DNA of 8,471 nucleotides from an uncultured Eubacterium sp. (lineage in GTDB: Bacteria > Bacillota > Clostridia > Peptostreptococcales > Anaerovoracaceae), in contig CALBGO010000100.1 in assembly GCA_937894585.1 (NCBI GenBank), forward strand, positions 1-8,471. Direction: 5' to 3'. The notes under the pieces were generated by a model. The model saw nothing but the letters and a program-made list of their open reading frames with translations. It had not been told where the DNA came from and did not search any database. The translations under genes were made by a program, and so were the position numbers. Shown here one piece after another: positions 1 through 6,689 of this stretch. The stretch's first letter is position 1; every line of letters begins with the position of its first letter.

Positions 1-10
1 TTGCGTACAT

Positions 11-62
11 AAAAAGGGCGCCGCACTAACGCTTTTTATTCGTTAATGCGACAGCTCCTTTT
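11..62 (-). terminator. Rho-independent terminator of the left DUF4143 ATPase gene
   Basis: An imperfect inverted repeat pairs 11-31 with 41-62 around a 9-nt AT-rich loop (CTTTTTATT on the plus strand). Read on the minus strand the stem is followed by TTTTTATG, as expected for an intrinsic terminator. It starts about 38 nt after the minus-strand stop codon at 100-102. Both arms end in A/T runs, so it may also work in the other direction for a gene left of the window. Confidence 0.7.
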
Positions 63-99
63 AGCTTTATAGGCAGTTGTGCATATAAAAGAATCCCGG

Positions 100-1374
100 T
101 TAGAACAGTTCCACACGACCAAGCAGCAGGTCTATCAGATTGCAATGGAAAATTCCGTTGTTATCATAGAAATTATGAGGAATATCCATGCGGACAATGA
201 TTTTTTTAAAGAAGTCTTTTGTCAGCATCAGCGATGTAAGTTCAGAGTATTCTTTTTTGTCGGTATCCATCCGGAAAGCTGACTGGATATAGATTTTTTT
301 ATCTGCATTGTTGACAATGAAATCAATTTCTTTCTGTACATTTGCACCGCCGGTACGGTCGGTCACTACACCGACATCAACGGAATATCCCAGTCGCAGA
401 AGTTCGTTGTAGATGATATTTTCCATAATGTGGCCGGGATCGAACTGGCGATAATTCAATCGGGCATTACGAAGGCCGATATCCGTATAGTAATATTTGT
501 TCGGATATTTGAAATAACTCTTTCCCTTCACATCATAGCGCTTTGCCATCGAAATAAGGAATGAATCGATGATATGCTGTACATAGTTGGAAACCAGAGT
601 GGAGTTAACCTTTTCGGTTTTCATACTGGTCAGCGCATTGGCAATATTCGTAGGATTGGTCAGAGAACTAATCTGTGAAGCGAGGAAATCTAAAATGTCA
701 TTCAGAATATCCTCGCGCTCGATACCATTGCGCTCTACAATATCCTTTATATACAATTCGCTGTAGAGGGAGGAAAGGTAATCCTTTTTGTCCTTCTCGT
801 CTGTCAGTGTCAACAGGCGCGGCATGCCGCCGTAAAGCATATAGGCATTCAGAGCCTCCCCCTCATTGCCGCCTGTATGCGAGTAGAACTCCTCAAAGGA
901 CAGCGGAAATACATGGATTTGAGTAGCACGGCCGCGGAACTCCGTGGCGATATCTTTAGACAATCCTTTAGAGTTACTGCCGGTAACATATACATCCAAA
1001 TTCTTATACGCTCTGAGTTCATTCAGCATATCATAGATAGAAATTTCAATGCCGCCATTTTCTTTGTCGACAACCTTACCAGTAAGCTGAACTTCATCAA
1101 TGAAAAGATAAAACCTCTCATTTTTCTTTTCTGAAATAAGAGTCTCGATATACTCACACAGAGTGATTGGATTTCTGAACTTATAGTAACGTCTCTGGTC
1201 CAATACGATTTTTATGATATGGTTCTCCTGAATTCCTTGTGAGAGAAGGTATTCATAGAATAAGTCAAACAGCAGTACTGACTTTCCGCATCGGCGGATA
1301 CCGGTAATAATTTTGACCTCGCCGTTCCACATATGATGAATCATACGGTTCAAATAAAAATCTCGTTTAATCAT
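100..1374 (-). CDS. AAA-type ATPase with C-terminal DUF4143 domain (AAA_14/DUF4143 family)
   Basis: A 424-aa ATP-binding protein, full length for the family. Seen: Walker A GIRRCGKS at residues 25-32, Walker B FYLFIDE at 88-94 (D93, E94), a sensor-1-like strand VYVTGSNS at 128-135, and FRGR at 146-149 carrying possible arginine-finger residues. The DUF4143 part begins after about residue 200 and ends in a PD-(D/E)XK-like fold: ENIIYNELL near 318, KEIDFIV at 348-354, IYIQSAF at 361-367. The usual E-x-K triad is replaced by Q-S-A, so nuclease activity is unlikely. Start: ATG at 1374 has AAGGTGG five bases upstream; an in-frame GTG at 1383 lies inside that ribosome site and is rejected. It has its own promoter (1422-1450) and terminator (11-62). 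Members are widespread in anaerobes and archaea; their biological role is unknown, with defence, mobile-element or regulatory roles suggested. No signal peptide or membrane segment is visible. Confidence 0.9.
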   Translation of the reverse strand: MIKRDFYLNRMIHHMWNGEVKIITGIRRCGKSVLLFDLFYEYLLSQGIQENHIIKIVLDQRRYYKFRNPITLCEYIETLISEKKNERFYLFIDEVQLTGKVVDKENGGIEISIYDMLNELRAYKNLDVYVTGSNSKGLSKDIATEFRGRATQIHVFPLSFEEFYSHTGGNEGEALNAYMLYGGMPRLLTLTDEKDKKDYLSSLYSELYIKDIVERNGIEREDILNDILDFLASQISSLTNPTNIANALTSMKTEKVNSTLVSNYVQHIIDSFLISMAKRYDVKGKSYFKYPNKYYYTDIGLRNARLNYRQFDPGHIMENIIYNELLRLGYSVDVGVVTDRTGGANVQKEIDFIVNNADKKIYIQSAFRMDTDKKEYSELTSLMLTKDFFKKIIVRMDIPHNFYDNNGIFHCNLIDLLLGRVELF

Positions 1375-1392
1375 TATAACCACCTTGTACTT

Positions 1393-1408
1393 GCGACGGA
1401 TGCGTCGC
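1393..1408. promoter_or_regulatory. Short palindrome in the leader of the left ATPase gene
   Basis: GCGACGGATGCGTCGC is a perfect 6-bp inverted repeat with a 4-nt loop. It lies downstream of the predicted promoter (-10 at 1422-1427) and about 12 bp upstream of the ribosome site. It could be an operator or an mRNA hairpin that shapes translation. There is no T-tract, so it is not a terminator. Confidence 0.35.
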
Positions 1409-1421
1409 TACTTTTCTGTAT

Positions 1422-1450
1422 AGTATATCATGATTTTTTCAATTTATCAA
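1422..1450 (-). promoter_or_regulatory. Sigma-A-type promoter for the left DUF4143 ATPase
   Basis: On the minus strand, TTGATA (1450-1445) and TATACT (1427-1422) are separated by exactly 17 bp. Transcription would start near 1415, giving a leader of about 40 nt that contains the palindrome at 1393-1408. The gene is therefore probably transcribed independently of the ATPase gene upstream of it. Confidence 0.7.
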
Positions 1451-1508
1451 TGTCACAGCGTTTTTTGACTTACAGCGCGATGTGCCTATCGGAAGTAATA
1501 AAGAAAAA

Positions 1509-2786
1509 TCAGTTTTTCAGTGCAGTAATCGGAACGACGAAAACTCCGTCCGGACGCTGGTAGGCGGCATTTGACAAACCGCATAATACGCAGAGGACTG
1601 CCGGGGGCTTTCCTTTTGGATCTTCTGAAATTTCCTGATGGAGTTTTAAAAGAGCCTGTGCGGCGGCATCAATCTGATGAGCACCCAGTTTGATTTCAAA
1701 GGCGCACCATTTTCCATCCGGCAGTTCAATCACTGCATCGATTTCACGGTTTCTATAATCTTGATAATGGTATAGTCTGCCGCCAAAGGTTTCTGCGTAA
1801 ATTTTCAGATCCCGCTCACACAAGGCTTCAAAAAGAAACCCAAGGGTTTCTAAATCCTGAATCAGGCCGTCTGCACTTATATTGAGGAGTGCACAGGCAA
1901 GGGAGGGGTCTGCGAAGTGTCGTTTTACCGCCTGTTTGATCCGGACAGACGAACGGACGGAAGTTGAAAAAGGCGGCTGATTATCAATGATAAACAATCT
2001 ATTGAAAATGTCCAGATATGCGTTTATTGTTTCAGCATCGATGTTTTCATCTCCTATTTTTTCGATATCACTTTTCAGTGTTCGATTGGCTGCTGTAGTG
2101 CTTTCGTTTCTGGCGAGAGATTGTAAGAGAAGGCGCATCTTTGAAGTGTCTCTCTTAATACCGTCAATTCGATAAACATCATCTTCAATAATGGCTGTTA
2201 TATATTCATGGGGAAGCAGAGCTGCCTGCTCCAAAGGCAGATGAAGGGAGCCCGGCCAGCCTCCGCGGACAATCAGTTCGGTTAGTTTTCTCAGACTTAC
2301 TTCGCCGGTCATAGCGGGTATTAACTTTCCGGAGCAGAGCTGACTTAGTGAGACAGCACCGGAGGAATCTCCGGATTCATACAGGGACATAGGATGCATT
2401 CTGATTCTGGCTATACGGCCTGCTCCGCTGTGCATAATTCCCTTATGATTTGGGGTTGATGATCCTGTCAGTATAAACTGACCTTTCTCCGGCGTTTGAT
2501 CTGCAGCATGGCGCACAGCATCCCAGATAGGTGGAACTTCCTGCCATTCATCGATCAACCGGGGGCGGTTTCCTTCTAAAATCAGAGAAGGAGAAAGCTC
2601 GGCAAGTTGTCTGTTTTGGAAATTACCTGAAGGATCGCCAAGAAACAGCTGGCTGCTGCTATGATGGGCTGCGGTCCAGGTTTTACCGCACCATTTTGGT
2701 CCTTCAATGCAGACAGCGCTAAAGGCTTGGAGATAGGTTTCAAGCTGCGCATCAACCATACGCGGCATATAATTGTTTTTTTTCAC
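1509..2786 (-). CDS. AAA-type ATPase with C-terminal DUF4143 domain, PD-(D/E)XK residues intact
   Basis: A 425-aa protein of the same AAA_14 + DUF4143 class as its neighbour but only distantly similar. Seen: Walker A GPKWCGKT at 29-36, Walker B PRLIDEWQ at 75-82 (D79, E80), sensor-1 FILTGSS at 104-110, and GRIAR at 123-127 as possible arginine-finger region. The C-terminal half holds REID at 347-350 and FEIKLG at 363-368, a D...E-x-K arrangement of a possible PD-(D/E)XK nuclease site, so unlike the neighbour it may still bind metal and cut nucleic acid. Start: GTG at 2786 is preceded by AGAGGTG with a 6-nt spacer; the GTG at 2795 would fall inside that ribosome site and almost on the predicted transcription start. 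The true role is unknown for the family. The promoter (2806-2834) is fused to an array of 23-bp repeats, which suggests unusual control. No clear terminator follows the stop. Confidence 0.88.
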   Translation of the reverse strand: MKKNNYMPRMVDAQLETYLQAFSAVCIEGPKWCGKTWTAAHHSSSQLFLGDPSGNFQNRQLAELSPSLILEGNRPRLIDEWQEVPPIWDAVRHAADQTPEKGQFILTGSSTPNHKGIMHSGAGRIARIRMHPMSLYESGDSSGAVSLSQLCSGKLIPAMTGEVSLRKLTELIVRGGWPGSLHLPLEQAALLPHEYITAIIEDDVYRIDGIKRDTSKMRLLLQSLARNESTTAANRTLKSDIEKIGDENIDAETINAYLDIFNRLFIIDNQPPFSTSVRSSVRIKQAVKRHFADPSLACALLNISADGLIQDLETLGFLFEALCERDLKIYAETFGGRLYHYQDYRNREIDAVIELPDGKWCAFEIKLGAHQIDAAAQALLKLHQEISEDPKGKPPAVLCVLCGLSNAAYQRPDGVFVVPITALKN

Positions 2787-2805
2787 AGTATTCACCTCTG
2801 ATGTT

Positions 2806-2834
2806 ATTATACTCCAACCAGATATATTTTACAA
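2806..2834 (-). promoter_or_regulatory. Sigma-A-type promoter for the second DUF4143 ATPase
   Basis: On the minus strand TTGTAA (2834-2829) and a consensus TATAAT (2811-2806) are 17 bp apart. The start point would be near 2799, giving a leader of only about a dozen bases, which supports the GTG start at 2786. The -35 hexamer lies within the first 23-bp repeat unit (2816-2838), so a protein bound to the array would meet RNA polymerase. Confidence 0.65.
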
Positions 2835-2976
2835 CTGTGATCATATATATTTTGCAATTCCAGCCAATCATATTAACGAATTCTAATCTGATATATTTTG
2901 AAATTGTAATCGGATAAATTTATTGATTTTATCCGTATATATTTTCAATTTTCAACCGGACAAATTCTTGAATGCT
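2816..2976. repeat. Seven ungapped degenerate 23-bp tandem repeats
   Basis: Units start at 2816, 2839, 2862, 2885, 2908, 2931 and 2954, in exact 23-bp register with no gaps. The core ATATATTTT is exact at 2822, 2845, 2891 and 2937; the other three units carry diverged versions in the same place. Columns 4 (C), 9 (A), 11 (A), 12 (T) and 13 (T) are identical in all seven units, and most units begin AAYC and end in AATT plus two or three bases. A weaker eighth start (AACTGG at 2977) runs into the stop of the patatin gene. The period is not a multiple of three, so this is not decayed coding sequence. The array fills nearly all of the 196 bp between the patatin stop and the ATPase start and overlaps the ATPase promoter. 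Possible roles are an operator array, iteron-like binding sites or a mobile-element target. Confidence 0.75.
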
Positions 2977-2982
2977 AACTGG

Positions 2983-4143
2983 TTACACCAACTCCCACTG
3001 TGCCAGCAGTTTTGCGGCGGCGATTTCGTCGTCCAGCATACGAGGAAGAATCTTCAAAGCATTGAGGATATCGGGTCCTTTTTCGCGGAGCAGTTTTGCA
3101 AGAAGCAGGATCAGATTGGGCTTGCTGACCGTTTTGAAGAGCAGTTTTAATTTTGCCGGATTTGCAAGGTCCGCAATTTCAAATTCTTCCGAGACAGCAT
3201 CAATTGCGCCGGAAACTGCTTCTGCAAGATAGTGCCGAAAAGTTTGCGGCCGATAGAGAATCAGCGGATCGAGGCTGAAAATTTTTGCCGCGGTGTCGGC
3301 TGCGGCAAGTGTGGATTTATCGAAAGCGTCCTTGGTGAATGTGTAATAACTGCCGTCATAGATACCGTATTTTTTCATTGCGTCAAGATAACCGATGCGG
3401 AGAATCCGCCGGGCATTTGCTGTATCGAAAATCAGAAAATCGCCCAGATTCCACTTGCTTTCAATGAAAGTCAGATTTGGAACCTCCGTAAGCTCTGCCG
3501 GCCGGAATCTGCCTACTGCATCCAGATAAACAGCGATGACTTCTGTCGCACCTTTTTCAAGAGCCATAGAAACGGGCAGATTATTTTCGTAGCCGCCGTC
3601 GATATAGTAGCGACCGCCTATTTCGATAGGGCGGACAGCAGGAAAAGCGGAGGCGCTGGCGGTGATGTAGTCATAAAGCCGGCCGCGGGGAATGTCTTCT
3701 TTCCAGAGATAGTGTCCTTTCATAGATGGAATTTCTGTGGTAACAAGACCGAAATCAATGGGAGAGTTTCGGATTGCATCTTCATCTACATACTGGCGGA
3801 GAAGTCCCTTAAGTCCGCTGGTTCCGGCGCCCTGGTTTCTGAAAAACTCCCGGATATAATCCTGAATTCCGGCATCTGCATCGATATCGAAAATCATATC
3901 TGTCTCCATTTCACGCCAGAGATTTGCCGTTTTAATCGGATCGCCCTGTACGACCATAGAACCGTTGATTGCACCAACTGATACGCCGATGACAATGTCT
4001 ATGGTGATTCCAAGCTCAGTCAGAGCCTGCCATACGCCGCACTGATAAGCGCCGCGGGAGCCGCCGCCGCTGAGGACCAGAGCGGTTTTTTTCTGGGGCT
4101 GCGGCACAGCCTGATGTATAGGTTTTTGTATTGACTTCTGCAT
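2983..4143 (-). CDS. Patatin-like phospholipase family protein
   Basis: A complete 386-aa cytoplasmic patatin-type serine hydrolase (RssA/YchK-like), expected to deacylate phospholipids or other acyl esters through a Ser-Asp dyad. Seen: the oxyanion-hole loop GGGSRG at 26-31, the nucleophile elbow GVSVG at 53-57 (Ser55), and the DGG motif at 182-184 with Asp182 as catalytic acid. All key residues are present. About 20 polar residues precede the domain, with no signal peptide or transmembrane helix. The C-terminal 90 or so residues after the core are alpha-helical-looking and unassigned. The ATG at 4143 has AAAGGA seven bases upstream; that ribosome site is duplicated (4148-4169). The gene is divergent from the sirtuin operon and shares palindromic operator-like sites with it. 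The real substrate is unknown. Confidence 0.93.
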   Translation of the reverse strand: MQKSIQKPIHQAVPQPQKKTALVLSGGGSRGAYQCGVWQALTELGITIDIVIGVSVGAINGSMVVQGDPIKTANLWREMETDMIFDIDADAGIQDYIREFFRNQGAGTSGLKGLLRQYVDEDAIRNSPIDFGLVTTEIPSMKGHYLWKEDIPRGRLYDYITASASAFPAVRPIEIGGRYYIDGGYENNLPVSMALEKGATEVIAVYLDAVGRFRPAELTEVPNLTFIESKWNLGDFLIFDTANARRILRIGYLDAMKKYGIYDGSYYTFTKDAFDKSTLAAADTAAKIFSLDPLILYRPQTFRHYLAEAVSGAIDAVSEEFEIADLANPAKLKLLFKTVSKPNLILLLAKLLREKGPDILNALKILPRMLDDEIAAAKLLAQWELV

Positions 4144-4147
4144 ATAT

Positions 4148-4169
4148 AAATCCTTTCTAAATCCTTTCT
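4148..4169 (-). repeat. Perfect 11-bp tandem duplication carrying the ribosome site of the patatin gene
   Basis: On the minus strand AGAAAGGATTT occurs twice back to back just before the patatin ATG. Each copy holds an AAAGGA Shine-Dalgarno core; only the proximal one is at a usual spacing (7 nt). It may be a recent slippage duplication or a standby ribosome site. Confidence 0.7.
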
Positions 4170-4173
4170 GTTT

Positions 4174-4186
4174 TTTTACGGTGAAG
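4174..4186. promoter_or_regulatory. Operator-like palindrome, left copy
   Basis: TTTTACGGTGAAG is a partly symmetric 13-mer matching the perfect palindrome at 4214-4226 in 10 of 13 positions. It lies just upstream of the extended -10 of the sirtuin promoter and downstream of the patatin promoter. Its centre is 40 bp, about four helical turns, from the other copy, consistent with one dimeric regulator binding both on the same face. The regulator is not identified. Confidence 0.45.
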
Positions 4187-4188
4187 TG

Positions 4189-4197
4189 TGGTATACT
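4189..4197 (+). promoter_or_regulatory. Extended -10 promoter for the sirtuin-surE-DUF2156 operon
   Basis: TGGTATACT fits a TGn-extended -10 with hexamer TATACT at 4192-4197. No good -35 hexamer is seen 16-18 bp upstream, as is common for extended -10 promoters. Transcription would start near 4204, placing the palindrome at 4214-4226 in the early transcribed region. Confidence 0.5.
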
Positions 4198-4212
4198 TAT
4201 TAAATTAAGTGC

Positions 4213-4241
4213 ATTTTACCGTAAAAGGAGGTCATTGACAA
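4213..4241 (-). promoter_or_regulatory. Sigma-A-type promoter for the patatin gene
   Basis: On the minus strand TTGTCA (4241-4236) and TAAAAT (4218-4213) are 17 bp apart, each matching consensus in five of six positions. The leader would be about 60 nt. The perfect palindrome at 4214-4226 overlaps this -10, so a bound regulator should block it. Confidence 0.6.
4214..4226. promoter_or_regulatory. Operator-like perfect palindrome, right copy
   Basis: TTTTACCGTAAAA is a perfect 13-bp palindrome around a central C. It overlaps the -10 of the patatin promoter and directly abuts the sirtuin ribosome site (AGGAGGT at 4226-4232). With the left copy it also forms a 9-bp inverted repeat (TTTTACGGT/ACCGTAAAA) that could fold in the sirtuin mRNA region, but the spacing relative to the promoters favours a DNA operator. 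Confidence 0.55.
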
Positions 4242-4242
4242 G

Positions 4243-4965
4243 ATGGATGAGCGATTAAAAAAAGTGATTGATGAAAGCAGAAATATTGTTTTCTTCGGCG
4301 GAGCCGGCGTTTCCACCGAGAGTAATATTCCCGATTTTCGTTCGGAAAGCGGACTGTACCATGCGCAGCAGAAGTACGGACACTCTCCGGAAACTATGCT
4401 CTCACATTCATTTTATAAAAATCATACCGAAATGTTCTTTCGGTATTATAAAGAAAATCTGATTTATCCGGATGCACAGCCCAATAATGCTCATATTGCT
4501 TTGGCAAAGCTGGAGCAGGAGGGAAAGCTCTCTGCTGTTGTGACCCAGAATATTGACGGACTGCATCAGAAAGCCGGCAGCAAAAAAGTTTATGAGCTTC
4601 ACGGCAGTGTGCTCAGAAACTATTGTGAAAAGTGCGGGAAGTTTTATGATACAGATTATATTATGGATGAATCCCACTGTGAAAACGGGATTCCTCACTG
4701 CGAATGCGGCGGTATTGTAAAGCCGGATGTGGTCCTTTACGAAGAAATGCTGGACGAGGATTGTATCAGCGGCGCAGTCAGCGCTATCTCTTCTGCGGAT
4801 ACGCTGGTTATCGGCGGCACTTCTCTTGTAGTTTACCCGGCGGCAGGTCTGATTAACTATTTCAACGGAAAAAATCTGGTTTTAATCAATAAGACTGAAA
4901 CACCGTATGACGGCAGAGCGAATCTTGTTATTTATGATTCAATCGGAAAGGTGATGGCATTATAA
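4243..4965 (+). CDS. cobB: Sir2-family NAD-dependent protein deacylase (sirtuin)
   Basis: A complete 240-aa sirtuin that removes acyl groups from protein lysines using NAD+, releasing nicotinamide and O-acyl-ADP-ribose in the cytoplasm. Seen: the NAD-binding loop from GGAGVS to PDFR at 19-33, TQNIDGLH at 101-108, catalytic His120 in ELHGS, and the zinc ribbon Cys128/Cys131 (CEKC) with Cys153/Cys155 (CEC), followed by GTSLVVYPAAG at 192-202. No sign of the Tyr/Arg pair typical of SIRT5-like desuccinylases was recognised, so deacetylation is the default guess. An AGGAGGT ribosome site lies about 10 nt before the ATG. It is the first gene of a tight operon: its TAA overlaps the surE ATG by one base. 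The cobB symbol follows common annotation of bacterial sirtuins; orthology to the enteric gene is not claimed. Confidence 0.95.
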   Translation: MDERLKKVIDESRNIVFFGGAGVSTESNIPDFRSESGLYHAQQKYGHSPETMLSHSFYKNHTEMFFRYYKENLIYPDAQPNNAHIALAKLEQEGKLSAVVTQNIDGLHQKAGSKKVYELHGSVLRNYCEKCGKFYDTDYIMDESHCENGIPHCECGGIVKPDVVLYEEMLDEDCISGAVSAISSADTLVIGGTSLVVYPAAGLINYFNGKNLVLINKTETPYDGRANLVIYDSIGKVMAL

Positions 4966-5720
4966 TGAACATACTGGCGGTAAATGACGACGGAATCCAT
5001 GCAGAAGGCCTGAAGGCGCTGGTGCGCGGGCTTTCTGAAAAGGCTGATGTATATGTCTGCGCGCCGGACAGCCAGCGCAGCGCAAAAAGCCATTCTATTA
5101 CTCTGGGACAGCCGGTCGTTATCGAAGAAACAGAATTTCCTTCTGCAAAAGAAGCTTATATCACCAGCGGTTCTCCCGCAGACTGCACCAAAATCGGTCT
5201 GCAGTTTCTGGCGGAGAAGGGGATTCCTATCGATATGGTATACTCCGGGATTAACATGGGAAGCAATCTGGGGCGAGACACCCTTTACTCGGGAACCGTG
5301 GGCGCCGCAGCAGAGGGAGCCTTAAACGGCATACATTCCGTGGCGGTTTCGGTAGACGATCACGATGCGGTGTATTTTGATACGGCAGTGAAGCTGGCAT
5401 GTGATGTGATGGAGCTTGTCCGGGACAGACTGGATTCCTCTGTGGTTTTAAATATCAATACGCCCAATCTGCCGGGTGAAAAAATCAGAGGAGTGAAGTA
5501 TCTTCCTCTTGCGGGGCGAAGATACTATGACGACCGGTTTCACAGAAGAGAGGGTTCGACCTTCTATTTGTCGGGACAGCCGCTTGCCGCGCAGAGGCAG
5601 GAAACAGAAAACGATATGGATGCGGCGGAGGACGGATACGCAGTGATTACGCCGCTGCAGTTTGATTTTACCGATTACGGAAATCTGGAAATTATGAAAG
5701 AATGGAGTCTTAATATATGA
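4965..5720 (+). CDS. surE: 5'/3'-nucleotidase SurE
   Basis: A complete 251-aa SurE, a metal-dependent cytoplasmic phosphatase that dephosphorylates nucleoside 5'- and 3'-monophosphates (some members also short polyphosphate). Seen: the N-terminal NDDG with metal ligands Asp8 and Asp9, Ser39 in the SQRSAKSHS loop, and Asn97 in YSGINMGSNLG, all at the positions known for the family, then GRDTLYSGTVGAA at 103-115. The start codon shares one base with the sirtuin stop (TAATG), and AAAGG about 12 nt upstream lies inside the sirtuin gene, so translation is probably coupled. Its own TGA overlaps the next gene by four bases. Length and motifs leave little doubt about family; physiological substrate is not evident. 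Confidence 0.96.
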   Translation: MNILAVNDDGIHAEGLKALVRGLSEKADVYVCAPDSQRSAKSHSITLGQPVVIEETEFPSAKEAYITSGSPADCTKIGLQFLAEKGIPIDMVYSGINMGSNLGRDTLYSGTVGAAAEGALNGIHSVAVSVDDHDAVYFDTAVKLACDVMELVRDRLDSSVVLNINTPNLPGEKIRGVKYLPLAGRRYYDDRFHRREGSTFYLSGQPLAAQRQETENDMDAAEDGYAVITPLQFDFTDYGNLEIMKEWSLNI

Positions 5721-6667
5721 ATCTTTTCAAACACAGCTTTGAAAACATGACAGAAGAAGATGCAAAAATACTGAAAGAATATTTTCACGGCTTTGAGTAC
5801 AAGGGCGCCGGTTACACCCTTCTTGCCAATTATATCTGGCGGAATACCCATTGTCTGTGCTGGGAGGTTATCGGAGACTATCTCTGCATGGCAGGCGCCG
5901 ACTGCATGATAGGAGATCCTAACGCGATTATTTCGATGCCCCTTACAAAGACGGGAGATTACAAGCCTGCGAAGCTTCGTGAAACTGTGCTGGAAGCGCA
6001 GCGGCGTTTTCGCGAAAGGAAAATTCCGTTTTCTGTTGAACTGGTTCCCGGGCATATGCGCAGATATCTTGAAGAAGCCTTTCCAGGAGAAATCACTTTT
6101 GAACACGACCGGGATTCCGACGAATATGTTTATCTGAAGGACAAGCTGATTACCTTAAGCGGCAGAGCGCTGCACAAGAAAAAGAATCATCTGAATTACT
6201 TTTTGAAGAATTTTTCCTACGAAACAAAGCCTGTGGATAAATCTATGATTCCGGAGATAATGGATTTTGTAAAACGCTTTAAAGAAGGAAAGGACTATGA
6301 AGCAGATGAAATGGAGAGTCTGAATATGGAAGAGGAAGCTATCGGCGAATTTCTGCAATTTACGAATCATCCTCAGGTTTACTCCGTCGCTGTTTTTATA
6401 GATGGAAAGCTGGAAGCCTTTGCTTTGGGTGAACGGATCGGAGCCGATACGGCGGTAGAACATTTTGAGAAAGCAAACGATACTTACAGGGGACTGTATC
6501 AGGCAGTATGCAGCGAATTCTGTAAAAGTCTTCCGGATGAGATTATTTATGTCAATCGGGAAGAGGATATGGGGCTTTTGAATCTGCGTAAGGCAAAAGA
6601 GGCGCTGAAGCCTGATCATATGGCGGAGAAATACTCTTGCTTTTTGTCCGCGGATATAGTAGAATAG
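5717..6667 (+). CDS. DUF2156 (LPG_synthase_C-like) protein
   Basis: A 316-aa soluble protein recognised as the DUF2156 family, which is related to the C-terminal aminoacyl-transferring domain of MprF/LPG synthase and has a tandem GNAT-like fold. Seen: the conserved segment around EYVYLKDKLITLSGR (136-150) followed by a basic HKKKNHLNYF (153-162), then HFEKAN (249-254) with GLYQAVCSEF (259-268), and NREEDMGLLNLRKAK (280-294) with a conserved KP soon after. There are no transmembrane helices, so it is not a full MprF flippase-synthase. The substrate is unknown; lipid or small-molecule aminoacylation or acetylation are possible by analogy. Its ATG overlaps the surE stop (ATGA), making it the third gene of the sirtuin operon. 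The gene uses mixed arginine codons, unlike the thiolase that follows. Confidence 0.85.
   Translation: MNLFKHSFENMTEEDAKILKEYFHGFEYKGAGYTLLANYIWRNTHCLCWEVIGDYLCMAGADCMIGDPNAIISMPLTKTGDYKPAKLRETVLEAQRRFRERKIPFSVELVPGHMRRYLEEAFPGEITFEHDRDSDEYVYLKDKLITLSGRALHKKKNHLNYFLKNFSYETKPVDKSMIPEIMDFVKRFKEGKDYEADEMESLNMEEEAIGEFLQFTNHPQVYSVAVFIDGKLEAFALGERIGADTAVEHFEKANDTYRGLYQAVCSEFCKSLPDEIIYVNREEDMGLLNLRKAKEALKPDHMAEKYSCFLSADIVE
6637..6665 (+). promoter_or_regulatory. Candidate promoter for the thiolase gene
   Basis: TTGCTT (6637-6642) and TAGAAT (6660-6665) are 17 bp apart, at the very end of the DUF2156 gene. The -10 is good (five of six), the -35 poor (three of six). Start would be near 6672, placing the Rex-like site at roughly +18 to +35, a position from which repressors can act. 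No better pair was found between the two genes. Confidence 0.35.
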
Positions 6668-6689
6668 AAATATGTGAATAATTTAACAA

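Noticed and set aside
1384..1508. Terminator for the second DUF4143 ATPase gene
   Set aside because: No stem followed by a T-run was found on the minus strand; only the promoter of the next gene and its leader palindrome are supported.
2911..2935. Inverted repeat CGGATAAA/TTTATCCG as a terminator for the patatin gene
   Set aside because: The stem is AT-rich, no T-tract follows on the minus strand, and both arms fall at corresponding places of the 23-bp repeat array, which explains them better.
2816..2976. CRISPR array
   Set aside because: The repeats are contiguous with no unique spacers, are strongly degenerate, and no cas gene is near.
3232..3981. 249-codon plus-strand open frame opposite the patatin gene
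   Set aside because: It is the antisense shadow of a gene with all catalytic motifs; the translation shows no family features and no ribosome site was recognised.
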